Notes under the pieces: generated by a model
The model's database searches: none
What the model was told of the DNA's origin: nothing
The model's input: the letters and a program-made list of their open reading frames with translations, nothing else
Made by a program: the position numbers and the translations under genes
Shown here: positions 18,257 through 27,220 of the stretch, piece after piece
How the letters are laid out: each line of letters opens with the position of its first letter
How positions within the stretch are numbered: the first letter of the stretch is position 1
Assembly: GCF_009696575.1 (NCBI RefSeq)
Contig: NZ_VULQ01000006.1
Span: 62,001-126,000 of the forward strand
Length of the DNA: 64,000 nt
Source of the DNA: Anaerococcus porci
Lineage (GTDB): Bacteria > Bacillota > Clostridia > Tissierellales > Peptoniphilaceae
Direction: 5' to 3'

Positions 18257-18661
18257 ATGGCAGCAAAGACTAGAAAATCTTCTGCTAAAAGAGGTAGAAG
18301 AAGAGTTAAAAAGAATGTCGAAAGAGGACAAGCTCATATCAATTCAACATTCAATAACACAATGGTAACTTTGACAGATGCTCAAGGTAACGCACTTTCA
18401 TGGGCTAGTGCTGGACAATTAGGATTTAGAGGATCAAGAAAATCTACTCCTTTCGCAGCACAAGAGGCAGCACAAGAGGCAGCTAAAAAAGCTATGGAAT
18501 ACGGTCTTAAGACAGTAGAAGTTTTTGTTAAAGGACCAGGCTCTGGAAGAGAATCTGCAATCAGAAGCTTGCAAGCAGCAGGACTTGAAGTAACAATGAT
18601 AAAAGATGTAACACCAATTCCACACAATGGTTGTAGACCACCTAAGAGAAGAAGAGTTTAG
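18257..18661 (+). CDS. rpsK: 30S ribosomal protein S11
   Basis: The 134 residues contain [40 protein letters not shown] and the end [16 protein letters not shown], all S11 signatures. S11 sits on the platform near the E site and anti-Shine-Dalgarno helix. A short in-frame duplication [10 protein letters not shown] is visible at about 76-85. Confidence 0.98.
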   Translation: MAAKTRKSSAKRGRRRVKKNVERGQAHINSTFNNTMVTLTDAQGNALSWASAGQLGFRGSRKSTPFAAQEAAQEAAKKAMEYGLKTVEVFVKGPGSGRESAIRSLQAAGLEVTMIKDVTPIPHNGCRPPKRRRV

Positions 18662-18673
18662 TAAGGAGAGATT

Positions 18674-19267
18674 ATGGCAGTAAGCAGAGATCCAATATTT
18701 AAAAGATGTAGAAGCTTAGGAATAAGCCCAGCATACTTAGGTTATTCAGGAGAATCTAAAAGAACAAACTCTAATCAAAGAAGAAAACTTAGTGAATATG
18801 GTATGCAACAAAGGGAAAAACAAAAAGCTAAATTCATTTATGGAGTAAGTGAAAAACAATTTAGAGGCTATTATGAAAAAGCTCTTAAATTAGAAGGACA
18901 AGCAGGTGAAAACCTAATTATTCTTTGTGAAAGAAGACTTGATAATATAGCATTTAGATCAGGACTTGCTCGTACAAGAAGAGAAGCAAGACAAATAGTA
19001 ACTCATGGACACCTTTTAGTAAATGGTAAGAATGTAGATATTCCTTCAATACTTGTAAATGAAGGTGATGTAATTGAAGTTAAAGAAAAATCAAGATCAT
19101 CACAACTATTCAAGGCTGTAAAGGAAGCTAACGCTTCATTTGGAGTGGTATCTTGGTTAGATAGCGACCTTGAAAATCTTAAGGTTAAGGTAGAACACTT
19201 CCCTGCAAGAGAAGACATTGATATACCTGTAGAAGAGCGTATGATTGTTGAGTTCTATTCTAAATAG
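18674..19267 (+). CDS. rpsD: 30S ribosomal protein S4
   Basis: The 197 residues include the N-terminal domain (DPIFKRCRSLGISP), the S4 RNA-binding domain RLDNIAFRSGLARTRREARQ (about 88-107) and the end DIPVEERMIVEFYSK. The N-terminal zinc Cys cluster of some S4 proteins is absent. In other bacteria S4 represses the alpha operon. It lies 12 bases after rpsK. Confidence 0.98.
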   Translation: MAVSRDPIFKRCRSLGISPAYLGYSGESKRTNSNQRRKLSEYGMQQREKQKAKFIYGVSEKQFRGYYEKALKLEGQAGENLIILCERRLDNIAFRSGLARTRREARQIVTHGHLLVNGKNVDIPSILVNEGDVIEVKEKSRSSQLFKAVKEANASFGVVSWLDSDLENLKVKVEHFPAREDIDIPVEERMIVEFYSK

Positions 19268-19300
19268 AATTAGATAAATTGTTAGAACTAAGGAGATACA

Positions 19301-20260
19301 ATGATAGAGAAATTAGATACAAAGATTGAAATTTTAGATATAGATGAAGAAACCAACTACGGTAAGTTTGTTCTATATCCACTCGAAAGAGGCTATGGTA
19401 CAACCATAGGAAACAGTATGAGAAGGATGCTTTTATCATCCTTACCTGGTTCTAGCGTCTCAAAGATTCTTATAGACGGGGTACTACATGAATTCTCAAC
19501 AATTCCAGGAGTTGTTGAAGATGTGCCTGAATTAATATTAAATATCAAAGGTATCGATATAAAAAAATATACAAAAGAAGATATAACACTTTTTTTAGAT
19601 ATTGAAGGTCCAAAGATTGTTACAGCAAAAGATATAAAAACTGACAATCAAGTTGAAATCGCTAATCCAGACCACTATCTTGCTACAGTAAATGAAAAGG
19701 GAAGATTATTCATAGCTCTTGATGTTACTGATGGTAAGGGTTATAGGGTAGCAGAAGAAAACAAAAAAGATACAGACCCAATAGGGGCCATAGCCATAGA
19801 TTCATCATTTACACCAGTAAAGAGTGTAAATTTCACAGTAGAAAATACAAGAGTAGGTGAATCAACAGACTATGATAAATTAATACTTGAAGTTTGGACC
19901 GATGGAACAATCACTCCTCAAGAATCACTTAGTGTTGGAGCAACAATTCTTATGGATGATATTAGATTTTTCAAAGAATTACCAGGTCAACAATTCCCAC
20001 CTGAAGAAGAAGAGGTTGAAGTTGAAGATGAAATAATCGAAGAAGACAATCAATCTGAACAAAAGGCTAAAACAATTGAGGAATTAGACCTATCACTAAG
20101 ATCATTTAACTGCCTAAAGAGAGCAGGCTTTACAAATGTGGGTGATATTATAGAAAAAAGTGAATCTGAACTTAAAGAAATCAAAAACTTTGGTAAAAAA
20201 TCATTTGATGAAGTAAAAGATAAGATTGAAAGTTTAGGTCTTAGCTTAAAAGAAGATTAG
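19301..20260 (+). CDS. rpoA: DNA-directed RNA polymerase subunit alpha
   Basis: The 319 residues comprise the N-terminal dimerisation domain (PLERGYGTTIGNSMRRMLLS, about 27-46), an acidic linker (EEEEVEVEDEIIEED, about 236-250) and the C-terminal DNA-binding domain LDLSLRSFNCLKRAGFTNVG with the UP-element contact residues. It nucleates RNA polymerase assembly. AAGGAGATACA precedes the ATG. Confidence 0.98.
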   Translation: MIEKLDTKIEILDIDEETNYGKFVLYPLERGYGTTIGNSMRRMLLSSLPGSSVSKILIDGVLHEFSTIPGVVEDVPELILNIKGIDIKKYTKEDITLFLDIEGPKIVTAKDIKTDNQVEIANPDHYLATVNEKGRLFIALDVTDGKGYRVAEENKKDTDPIGAIAIDSSFTPVKSVNFTVENTRVGESTDYDKLILEVWTDGTITPQESLSVGATILMDDIRFFKELPGQQFPPEEEEVEVEDEIIEEDNQSEQKAKTIEELDLSLRSFNCLKRAGFTNVGDIIEKSESELKEIKNFGKKSFDEVKDKIESLGLSLKED

Positions 20261-20269
20261 GAGGAAATG

Positions 20270-20611
20270 ATGGCTAATAAAAGAAAGCTTGGTAGAAGGA
20301 CAGATCATAGAACTGCCTTACTTAGAAATCAAGTAACTTCTTTGTTAGATAATGGTAGAATAATCACTACACTAACAAGAGCAAAAGAAACACAAAAAAT
20401 GGCTGATCGTATGATTACATTAGGTAAGAAGAATACACTTCACACAAGAAGACAAGCAGCAAGTTATATATATAAACCATCTACAGTTCAAAAATTATTC
20501 AATGAAATAGCACCTGGATATGAGGACAGAAATGGTGGATATACTAGAGTACTAAAATTAGGACCAAGAAGAGGCGATGGTTCTGAAAGAGCTATTATAG
20601 AACTAGTATAA
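20270..20611 (+). CDS. rplQ: 50S ribosomal protein L17
   Basis: The 113 residues start [20 protein letters not shown] and end [24 protein letters not shown]. The second of two adjacent ATGs (20270) is preferred because it is 5 bases after TTAGGAGG and matches the family start. L17 is at the tunnel exit. It is the last gene of the superoperon. Confidence 0.97.
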   Translation: MANKRKLGRRTDHRTALLRNQVTSLLDNGRIITTLTRAKETQKMADRMITLGKKNTLHTRRQAASYIYKPSTVQKLFNEIAPGYEDRNGGYTRVLKLGPRRGDGSERAIIELV

Positions 20612-20625
20612 TAAACTTACTCTAT

Positions 20626-20655
20626 AGCATCTTATGAAAATAAGGTGCTTTTTTT
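20626..20655 (+). terminator. Terminator of the ribosomal superoperon
   Basis: AGCATCTTAT (20626-20635) pairs with ATAAGGTGCT (20640-20649) across a GAAA tetraloop, followed by seven Ts. It is a textbook intrinsic terminator. Bases 20656-20878 are AT-rich and hold only the upstream region of the next operon. Confidence 0.9.
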
Positions 20656-20878
20656 AATTGAAAAATTTAAAATATATAAACAAGTGGTATAATACTATCT
20701 ATTATTTATGAATATATATTTACTTATAGTTTTATATATACTAAATATTGCTAATTAAAGATTTATAGGCAGAATTTTAAATTAATTTTGTGTAGAAATA
20801 TAATAAAATCACTTATAAATTGAAAATATATCCTATAAATGATAACATAAAAGTAGAATATGTTATAAAGAGGTAGAA

Positions 20879-21967
20879 ATGGGTAAGGAAAAAATCGAAA
20901 ATTTTAGTAGAATTAACTTTTATGCCTTAAACTCAATGGATGATTGGGTGAGAATTCTTGATAAATACGGAAGACTTATTTTTGTAAATGAAAAGATGAG
21001 AAGAGATATTCACCTTGATAGATCACTCATTGAGTTAAATGTAGAAAGTGAAAACTTAGAAGAACAAGCTGATATTTTTAAAAATAATACAATAGAAGAA
21101 GAAAAGTTGATAGCAGGCAAGTACTATTCAAAAAAGTCATCACCTTTATATTTTGACAAAGAATTTGTAGGCACTATCGAAGTTTATAGAGATATTACCA
21201 GTGAATCTAAAATGAAAGTTGAGCTTTTTAATGCTAACAGAAAGATGCTAGATGATATCAGATTTGTAAGAAAAATTCAATCAAGTATTCTTCCTAAAAA
21301 CAAGCAATATGGGAAAATAAAACTTGAAGGAAGATACATTCCTTCAAATGATGTTTCAGGGGATTTATTTGATATAATAAAAATTGATGAAAATAGGTTC
21401 GCTTTCTATATTGCAGATGTAATGGGACATGGAGTCAAGGCATCAATTATGACCATGTTTGTAAAATTATCTATAATAGGAATACTTGAAAGTCATAAAA
21501 ACTATTCACCAGGTCAAGTTTTAAAGAAATTGAGGTCTGAATTTGTAAAGCTTGATATGAACTCATCCCAGTATTTTACAGTCTGGGTTGGTATATTCAA
21601 TACTAAATATAATATCCTTACCTATTCAAATGCAGGACTAAACTGCCCACCTCTCCATTACCAAGAAAATAAGAACTATGTAAACAAACTTCTTGTATCA
21701 GGAAGAATGATATCAAATATAATAGAGCAAAATATCTATCAGGAAGTCACAGTTAAACTACATCCAAATGACAAGATTTTATTTTATACAGACGGAGTAA
21801 CAGAAGCAAAAGATGCAAATAAAGAAGAATTTGGGGTATATAGATTAGAAGAAAGCATAAAAAAGCTAAAGAAATTAGATGAGCTTTTAGACGAGCTAGA
21901 TAAATACTATTGGGGTGAGCAAGAAGACGACATAAGTCTTTGCTTGTTAGAATATAAGGAGAATTAG
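20879..21967 (+). CDS. PAS and SpoIIE-type PP2C serine phosphatase
   Basis: This 362-residue cytoplasmic protein has a PAS-like sensor (about 15-110, DDWVRILDKYGRLIFVNEKM), a linker helix and a PP2C/SpoIIE domain (about 150-355). Metal-binding motifs are visible: SNDVSGDLFDI, ADVMGHGVKASI and FYTDGVTEAKD. Such enzymes (RsbU/RsbP type) dephosphorylate anti-anti-sigma factors or act in other signalling. No sigma partner gene is nearby, so the target is unknown. deoC begins at the base after its stop, which makes an operon. Confidence 0.85.
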   Translation: MGKEKIENFSRINFYALNSMDDWVRILDKYGRLIFVNEKMRRDIHLDRSLIELNVESENLEEQADIFKNNTIEEEKLIAGKYYSKKSSPLYFDKEFVGTIEVYRDITSESKMKVELFNANRKMLDDIRFVRKIQSSILPKNKQYGKIKLEGRYIPSNDVSGDLFDIIKIDENRFAFYIADVMGHGVKASIMTMFVKLSIIGILESHKNYSPGQVLKKLRSEFVKLDMNSSQYFTVWVGIFNTKYNILTYSNAGLNCPPLHYQENKNYVNKLLVSGRMISNIIEQNIYQEVTVKLHPNDKILFYTDGVTEAKDANKEEFGVYRLEESIKKLKKLDELLDELDKYYWGEQEDDISLCLLEYKEN

Positions 21968-22615
21968 ATGAAAATCAATGATTATATTGACCATACACTT
22001 CTAAAGGCAGATGCAAGAGTAGAGCAAATAGAAAAACTTGTAAAAGAAGCTAAGAAATATAAGTTTAAATCAGTTTGTGTAAACTCATCCTTTGTAAAAT
22101 ATATAAGGAATATGGATAAAGATATAAGAATAACATCTGTAGTAGGTTTTCCACTTGGAGCAATGTCAACTAAAGCCAAAGCCTTTGAGGCAAAGTGTGC
22201 CATAGAAGACGGAGCAGATGAGATAGATATGGTTATAAATGTAGGAAGGTTAAAAGATAAGGACTACGATTATATTTTAAATGATATAAAAGAAGTTAGG
22301 AAAGCTTCAAAAGATAAGATTTTAAAAGTAATAATTGAAACTTGCCTTTTAAATGATGAAGAAAAAGTAAAGATATGTGAACTTTCTAAAGAAGCAAAAG
22401 CTGATTTTGTAAAAACTTCTACTGGATTTTCAACAGCTGGTGCTAAAAAGGAAGATGTTGCCTTAATGAGAAAAACTGTAGGAGATGATTTAGGAGTTAA
22501 GGCAAGTGGTGGAATTCACACATATGCTGAAGCAATAGAAATGATTGAGGCTGGTGCAAATAGACTAGGCTCTTCTGCATCTGTTGCTATAGTTAAAGGA
22601 GAAGAAAATGCCTGA
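21968..22615 (+). CDS. deoC: Deoxyribose-phosphate aldolase
   Basis: The 215-residue TIM barrel starts [19 protein letters not shown] and has the Schiff-base Lys in [12 protein letters not shown], plus [20 protein letters not shown] and the phosphate-binding [21 protein letters not shown] (in two parts). It cleaves 2-deoxyribose 5-phosphate to acetaldehyde and glyceraldehyde 3-phosphate. No other nucleoside-catabolism genes are adjacent. Its end overlaps the amylase start by 8 bases. Confidence 0.95.
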   Translation: MKINDYIDHTLLKADARVEQIEKLVKEAKKYKFKSVCVNSSFVKYIRNMDKDIRITSVVGFPLGAMSTKAKAFEAKCAIEDGADEIDMVINVGRLKDKDYDYILNDIKEVRKASKDKILKVIIETCLLNDEEKVKICELSKEAKADFVKTSTGFSTAGAKKEDVALMRKTVGDDLGVKASGGIHTYAEAIEMIEAGANRLGSSASVAIVKGEENA

Positions 22616-24062
22616 TGTTATGATGCAAGCCTTTGAGTGGGATACACCAGCTGATGGTAACTTTTATAAAAATTTAAAGAAAAATGCAAAAAAGCTTAAA
22701 GAATCTGGTATAGATGCTCTTTGGCTTCCACCTATGTGTAAGGGTGGTGGAGACCAAGACGTAGGTTATGGTATATATGATTTATGGGATTTGGGAGAAT
22801 TTGATCAAAAGGGAAGTATAAGAACAAAGTATGGTACAAAAAAAGAACTTCTAGATGCAATAGATGAACTCCATAAAAATGATATAAGAGTCTATGCAGA
22901 TGTAGTATTAAACCATAAAGGAAATGCTGACTTTGAAGAAGAATTCATGGCAAGAATGGTAGATCAAAATAATAGAGAAAAAGACGTATCTGGAGATATA
23001 AAAATAAAGGCTTGGACAGGTTTTGACTTTCCTGGAAGAGCCGGCAAATACTCAGATTTTGTTTGGCACTATTATCACTTTTCAGGTGTAGACTATGATT
23101 CAAATACAGGTACCAAGGCCATATATAGGATATTAGGTGATGGGAAGTATTGGGATGAAGGTGTAAGTCATGAGAAGGGAAATTTTGACTATCTTATGAA
23201 TGCTGATATAGACCATAACCATCCAGAAGTAAGGGAAGAAATATTCAAGTGGGTTGATTGGTTTATGGAAGAAACCAAGGTAGATGGTTTTAGGTATGAT
23301 GCATTAAAACACATATCAGAAAACTTTATCTATGATCTTTCCAAACATATAATGGATAAAAAAGGAAATGATTTTTATCTTTTTGGAGAATATTGGCAAT
23401 ATGATGAAAAGAAAATAGATGGTTATCTTGATGATACTGATTGGAAGATAGACTTGTTTGATGTACCACTTCACTTTCATATGGAAGAGGCAAGCAAATC
23501 CAACGGAAGCTATGATATGAGAAATATTTTTAATAACACAATAGTTGAAAGGCATCCACTCCAAGCAGTGACTTTTGTTGATAATCACGACTCTCAACCA
23601 GGTCAATCTTTAGACTCATGGGTAGAGGATTGGTTTAAAGAAATTGCTTATTCACTTATATTATTTAGAAAAGACGGCTATCCTTGTATCTTTGCAGGCG
23701 ATTATTATGGTCTAAAAGGTCAGGTTAAAAAAGAGCCACTTAAAGATATGATAGATAATATGTTAAGCGTAAGAATAAAATATTCATTTGGAGAACAAGA
23801 TGACTATTTTGATAATCCACAAGTAGTTGGATGGGTAAGAAGGACCGATAAGGATACTTCCTCCCTAGCAGTAATTATATCTATAGGGGATATGGCAGAA
23901 AAACAAATGTTTGTTGGAGAAGAAGAAGCTGGAAAAAATTATGTAGATTTATCTGGGAAAAACAAAAATAAAGTAACCATAGATGAAAATGGAAATGGAA
24001 TGTTTAATGTTGGACCGGGCTCAGTAGCATATTGGGTAAGTGAAGAAAGTATAGAAAAATAA
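22608..24062 (+). CDS. Cytoplasmic alpha-amylase (GH13 family, AmyA/BLA type)
   Basis: The 484 residues form a GH13 barrel with catalytic Asp231 (GFRYDALKH), Glu261 (FGEYW) and Asp328 ([11 protein letters not shown]). These are the same positions as in the liquefying Bacillus amylases. [10 protein letters not shown] (region I) and a C-terminal beta domain (from about 400) are present. There is no signal peptide, so it acts on internal glycogen or imported maltodextrin. The start ATG overlaps deoC, with AAAGGAGAAGAA just upstream. Confidence 0.93.
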   Translation: MPDVMMQAFEWDTPADGNFYKNLKKNAKKLKESGIDALWLPPMCKGGGDQDVGYGIYDLWDLGEFDQKGSIRTKYGTKKELLDAIDELHKNDIRVYADVVLNHKGNADFEEEFMARMVDQNNREKDVSGDIKIKAWTGFDFPGRAGKYSDFVWHYYHFSGVDYDSNTGTKAIYRILGDGKYWDEGVSHEKGNFDYLMNADIDHNHPEVREEIFKWVDWFMEETKVDGFRYDALKHISENFIYDLSKHIMDKKGNDFYLFGEYWQYDEKKIDGYLDDTDWKIDLFDVPLHFHMEEASKSNGSYDMRNIFNNTIVERHPLQAVTFVDNHDSQPGQSLDSWVEDWFKEIAYSLILFRKDGYPCIFAGDYYGLKGQVKKEPLKDMIDNMLSVRIKYSFGEQDDYFDNPQVVGWVRRTDKDTSSLAVIISIGDMAEKQMFVGEEEAGKNYVDLSGKNKNKVTIDENGNGMFNVGPGSVAYWVSEESIEK

Positions 24063-24649
24063 TGAAATATTATGCAGTTAAAAAGGGCAGAAATCCCGGG
24101 ATATATACATCCTGGGATTTGTGTTTAAAAGAGGTAAAAGGATATAAGGGAGCTATATACAAATCCTTCAAGAAAAAAGAAGAGGCAGAAGACTTCCTTT
24201 TAGACAAAGAAATAGAAGTAAAGGCAGACAAGAATTCAGTAATAGCATATATAGATGGTTCCTATTCCAAAAATGATAAGAAATATGGGACAGGTATAGT
24301 CTACATTACTGATGATAAGATAGAAGAGATATATGAAGCCTTTGATGATAAATTTCACATTCATAGAAATGTGGCAGGAGAGGTTAAGGCGAGCGTTGGA
24401 GCTATAAATAAGGCAATAGAAGAAGGTAAAAAAACAATCTATATTCACTTTGACTATCAAGGAATAGAATCATGGGCAAAAGGATCTTGGAAGAGAAATA
24501 ACGAACTAACCCAAAGATACTATAACTTTTTCCAAAACGCTAAAAAGATGATAGATATTCATTTTATAAAAGTAAAGGCTCACTCAAACGACAAATACAA
24601 CGACTTGGCAGATGCCCTGGCTAAAAAATCACTAGGGATAAAAATATGA
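24062..24649 (+). CDS. rnhA: Ribonuclease H with N-terminal hybrid-binding (viroplasmin) domain
   Basis: The first ~45 residues, [19 protein letters not shown]..., form the hybrid-binding domain of RNase H1. The catalytic domain follows with Asp in AYIDGSYS, Glu in AGEVKAS, Asp in FDYQGI and the late NDLADALAKK with the fourth acidic residue. It degrades RNA in RNA-DNA hybrids. Its ATG overlaps the amylase stop by one base, and its end overlaps the next gene by 4. Confidence 0.93.
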   Translation: MKYYAVKKGRNPGIYTSWDLCLKEVKGYKGAIYKSFKKKEEAEDFLLDKEIEVKADKNSVIAYIDGSYSKNDKKYGTGIVYITDDKIEEIYEAFDDKFHIHRNVAGEVKASVGAINKAIEEGKKTIYIHFDYQGIESWAKGSWKRNNELTQRYYNFFQNAKKMIDIHFIKVKAHSNDKYNDLADALAKKSLGIKI

Positions 24650-25218
24650 GGGAATTTGAAAAAATGCTAAAAGGCGAAATATACGATGCAAACTATGATA
24701 AAGAAATCTTAAAACTAAGACTTAAAGCGAAAGACATATGTTTTGAATATAATAATACTATGCCAAGTGATGAGAAGAAAAAACTTGAAATTATTGATAA
24801 ATTACAAATAAAGCATGGAAAAAACATAGAAATAGTAAGTCCTTTTTATTGTGACTATGGATTTAATATAGAAGTTGGAGAAAATTTTTACGCAAACCAC
24901 AAGCTTATAATACTAGATGGGGCGAAAGTAAAAATAGGAAAAAACGTCTTTATAGCCCCAAATGTAACCATATCCACAGCAGGACACCCAATCGACTATA
25001 AAAGAAGAAATGAGGGCCTAGAATATGCAAAATCAGTCGAAATAGGGGACAATGTATGGATAGGAGCAGGTGTTATAATAAATCCTGGAGTAAAAATAGG
25101 AGATAATACTGTAATAGGATCAGGATCAGTCGTAACAAAAGATATAGGAGACAACACAGTTGCCTTTGGTAATCCTTGTAGAGAGATTAGAAAAATAAGT
25201 GAAGATAATAGAAAATAA
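24646..25218 (+). CDS. Sugar O-acetyltransferase (maltose/galactoside acetyltransferase family)
   Basis: The 190 residues have the Maa/LacA N-terminal helical domain (EKMLKGEIYDANYDKEIL) and a left-handed beta helix of hexapeptide repeats (about 85-180). The active-site His is in ISTAGHPIDYKRRN, followed by VWIGAGVIINPGVKIGDN. It transfers acetyl from acetyl-CoA to sugars. Its position behind an amylase suggests a maltodextrin by-product as substrate (inference). It starts with ATGA overlap on rnhA. Confidence 0.88.
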   Translation: MREFEKMLKGEIYDANYDKEILKLRLKAKDICFEYNNTMPSDEKKKLEIIDKLQIKHGKNIEIVSPFYCDYGFNIEVGENFYANHKLIILDGAKVKIGKNVFIAPNVTISTAGHPIDYKRRNEGLEYAKSVEIGDNVWIGAGVIINPGVKIGDNTVIGSGSVVTKDIGDNTVAFGNPCREIRKISEDNRK

Positions 25219-25244
25219 ACCCAGTTTCCAGGGTTTATTTTTTT
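25214..25244 (+). terminator. Terminator of the phosphatase-deoC-amylase operon
   Basis: AATAAACCC (25214-25222) and GGGTTTATT (25231-25239) form a 9-bp stem that overlaps the stop codon and is followed by a run of Ts. Confidence 0.85.
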
Positions 25245-25271
25245 ATCAATCAACAAATATGGAAAGTAAAC

Positions 25272-25300
25272 TTGACATAAATTATTAAAATTATTATAAT
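25272..25300 (+). promoter_or_regulatory. Consensus sigma-A promoter of the XRE regulator operon
   Basis: TTGACA (25272-25277) and TATAAT (25295-25300) match the consensus perfectly with 17 bases between. Confidence 0.85.
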
Positions 25301-25301
25301 A

Positions 25302-25323
25302 TATGTAAAGCTAACTTTACATA
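25302..25323. promoter_or_regulatory. Operator-like inverted repeat over the transcription start
   Basis: TATGTAAAG (25302-25310) and CTTTACATA (25315-25323) are perfect 9-base arms around CTAA, directly after the -10 box. The position fits repression by the small HTH protein encoded 15 bases downstream (inference). Confidence 0.6.
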
Positions 25324-25337
25324 AGTGGGGTGGTTAA

Positions 25338-25547
25338 ATGAAAAATAGACTTGAAGAAGTAAGAAAGGAAAAGGGTATAACGCAAGAAGAGCTTGCAAGA
25401 GCACTAGAAGTATCAAGACAAACTGTAGGTTCTTTGGAAAATGGAAGATACAATCCATCAATAATACTGGCCTTTAAAATTGCAAGCTATTTTAATCTAA
25501 AAATTGAAGAAATTTTTATCTATGAGGAGAAAGATTATGAAAAATAA
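25338..25547 (+). CDS. Small XRE-family HTH regulator
   Basis: The 69 residues are almost only a Cro/C1-type HTH (RLEEVRKEKGITQEELARAL, SRQTVGSLENGRYNPSIILA) with the ending common in the YgzD/YozG group (LKIEEIFIYEE). It probably represses its own consensus promoter through the palindrome at 25302-25323. It overlaps the next gene by 11 bases, forming a regulator-membrane protein pair often seen in Firmicutes. Confidence 0.88.
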   Translation: MKNRLEEVRKEKGITQEELARALEVSRQTVGSLENGRYNPSIILAFKIASYFNLKIEEIFIYEEKDYEK

Positions 25548-25929
25548 TAAAATTTGGTATTTAGGATGTTTAATAGGAATCTTAAGCCTTTTAGTAGTAT
25601 TTTTATTAGATTTAAATAAAACATTAGAAATAATATTAACCCAAGTATTTGCTATAAGCTTTACTGTTAGTTATGTAAAAATAATTCATAATAAAATGTT
25701 AAAGGAAGATTTAGATTATAGAATAAGTATAAATGATGAAAGAAATGAGAAAATAAGAGATAAGGTAAATGCAACAATGTCAGCAATATTAATGGTGTTA
25801 ATGGGAATAATCGCAATAATCTCAATGTCAATAAAGGCATACTTACCAGCAATATTTTTAGGAATATCAGTCTTTATATCTCCCTTAATCATGATTTTCA
25901 TTTCAAGATATTATGAGAGTAGATATTGA
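25537..25929 (+). CDS. Small membrane protein (DUF2178-like) paired with the XRE regulator
   Basis: The 130 residues contain about four membrane helices (near 6-25, 30-48, 85-105 and 108-126). A cytoplasmic charged stretch, INDERNEKIRDKVNATMSA, resembles DUF2178-type proteins. The ATG at 25537 is chosen because GAGGAGA lies 6 bases upstream; a TTG at 25504 in the same frame has no such site. The function is unknown. Its overlap with the HTH gene suggests coupled expression. Confidence 0.7.
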   Translation: MKNNKIWYLGCLIGILSLLVVFLLDLNKTLEIILTQVFAISFTVSYVKIIHNKMLKEDLDYRISINDERNEKIRDKVNATMSAILMVLMGIIAIISMSIKAYLPAIFLGISVFISPLIMIFISRYYESRY

Positions 25930-25975
25930 TATAAATAAATTTGTAAAATCATATATAAAAATCGAGGAGAAATAA

Positions 25976-26599
25976 TTGTTAGATAATAATGGATTTAACT
26001 TGTGGGCTGAAAATTATAATGAAAGTGTTACTTTATCAGATGATAATAAGGAATATCCTTTTGCAGCTTATAAAAAAATTTTAAATGAGATTTATAATAG
26101 AGTATTAAAATCAAATGGAAAAAAAGTTTTAGATATTGGCTTTGGTACAGGAAATTTAGCAAGTCATTTATATGAAAAAGGATATAAAATCTATGGGCAA
26201 GATTTCTCTGAAAAGATGATTAAGACTGCTCAAGAAAAAATGCCAAATGCAAGGCTATATAAAGGCGATTTTACTAAAGGACTAGTAGAAGATTTGGGAA
26301 AACAAAGATATGATGTAATTATTGCAACATATTCACTTCACCATTTGAAAGATTCACAAAAGATTTCGTTTATAAAATCTTTACTTTTACTATTAAATGA
26401 AGGTGGAAAAATATTTATTGGAGATGTAGCTTTTGAGAGAAGAAAAGATTTAGAATCTTGTAAATTAAAAGCTGGAAAATACCGGGATGATGAAGAAATA
26501 TATTTTGTATATGAAGAAATTAAAGAATATTTGCCAAATTTAGTTTTTGAAAAGTATTCTTTTTGTTCAGCTTTACTAAGCATATCAAATAAGAGATGA
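25976..26599 (+). CDS. Class I SAM-dependent methyltransferase
   Basis: The 207 residues have SAM motif I VLDIGFGTGNLASHLYEKG (about 44-62), the acidic end of strand 2 (IYGQDFSEKM) and motif IV DVIIATYSLHHL. The substrate is not evident; it resembles small-molecule methyltransferases of the Methyltransf_25 type. It starts with TTG, 5 bases after GAGGAGA, 46 bases after the membrane protein, so it is probably the last gene of that operon. Confidence 0.82.
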   Translation: MLDNNGFNLWAENYNESVTLSDDNKEYPFAAYKKILNEIYNRVLKSNGKKVLDIGFGTGNLASHLYEKGYKIYGQDFSEKMIKTAQEKMPNARLYKGDFTKGLVEDLGKQRYDVIIATYSLHHLKDSQKISFIKSLLLLLNEGGKIFIGDVAFERRKDLESCKLKAGKYRDDEEIYFVYEEIKEYLPNLVFEKYSFCSALLSISNKR

Positions 26600-26738
26600 T
26601 GTTTTAATTTGAAATTTGGCTGATATAAGCCAACTAAACTAATAAATACCTAGATTTGATTAGAAGAATATGCTAGAATTTGAATGTGTAGGAAAACTTA
26701 TGAAATTATATAAAAAAATAGTTAGCAAATATTTTAAA

Positions 26739-26762
26739 AGCACTGGAGACGGTGCTTTTTTT
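26739..26762 (+). terminator. Intrinsic terminator
   Basis: AGCACTG (26739-26745) pairs with CGGTGCT (26750-26756) across GAGA and is followed by seven Ts. It probably ends the XRE-methyltransferase operon. A second hairpin without a T-run, TTGGCT/AGCCAA, is at 26616-26633. Confidence 0.8.
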
Positions 26763-26839
26763 ATAAAATTAGAAAACTATAGGGATAAATTTTAATATAA
26801 TAAGATAAAGAAATCGCTTTATTTTACATGATTTTAGTC

Positions 26840-27166
26840 AAGTCCATAATATTGTGCAAAAATTACTAGTAAAATATTTACTATTTCATTCTAATATACA
26901 ATTTAGAAGATGTTATCCAATCCTCATTGATATCAATGAGGATTGCTTCTATTAGTCTAATAGCCGATTCTTGATTTGGAAATATTCCAATCACTTTTTT
27001 ACGTCTTCTAACTTTTTCGTTTAGTCTTTCTAAGCAATTGGTTGATTTAAGTCTACAATGTAATTGGGTCATTTGATACCTCCTAGTTTAGTTTTGGCTT
27101 GTTAAAAACATTGTACTAGGTTAGGTTTCAAATGACCTTTTTCTTTTTACACAATTATACGGGCTC
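26840..27166 (-). mobile_element. MITE-like, internally deleted IS256-family element
   Basis: Imperfect inverted repeats lie at 26840-26862 and 27144-27166 (17 of 23 positions match; both carry the TTGTGnAAAAA end typical of this family). Between them is only a short frame joining the transposase start to its last ~58 residues. No target-site duplication is recognisable. At ~327 bp it cannot encode an active transposase, but it could be mobilised by a full copy elsewhere. Confidence 0.65.
26881..27072 (-). pseudogene. IS256-family (mutator-type) transposase remnant
   Basis: The 63-residue frame has the C-terminal transposase signature TNCLERLNEKVRRRKKVIGIF (in family form TN-x-LER-x-N-x-x-x-RRR-x-x-x-GIFP), then NQESAIRLIEAILIDINEDW. 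The normal length is ~390-410. The first five residues, MTQLH, look like the original N-terminus, and AGGAGG (27079-27084) sits 6 bases before the ATG, so an in-frame internal deletion removed about 340 residues. Confidence 0.8.
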
Positions 27167-27220
27167 TATCCTTTTTTGTTATAGACTAGCTTATAACTTA
27201 ATAAATAAAATATTTTTTTA

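Noticed and set aside
23316-23606. Minus-strand open frame inside the amylase gene
   Set aside because: It lies over the catalytic region of a well-conserved enzyme on the other strand.
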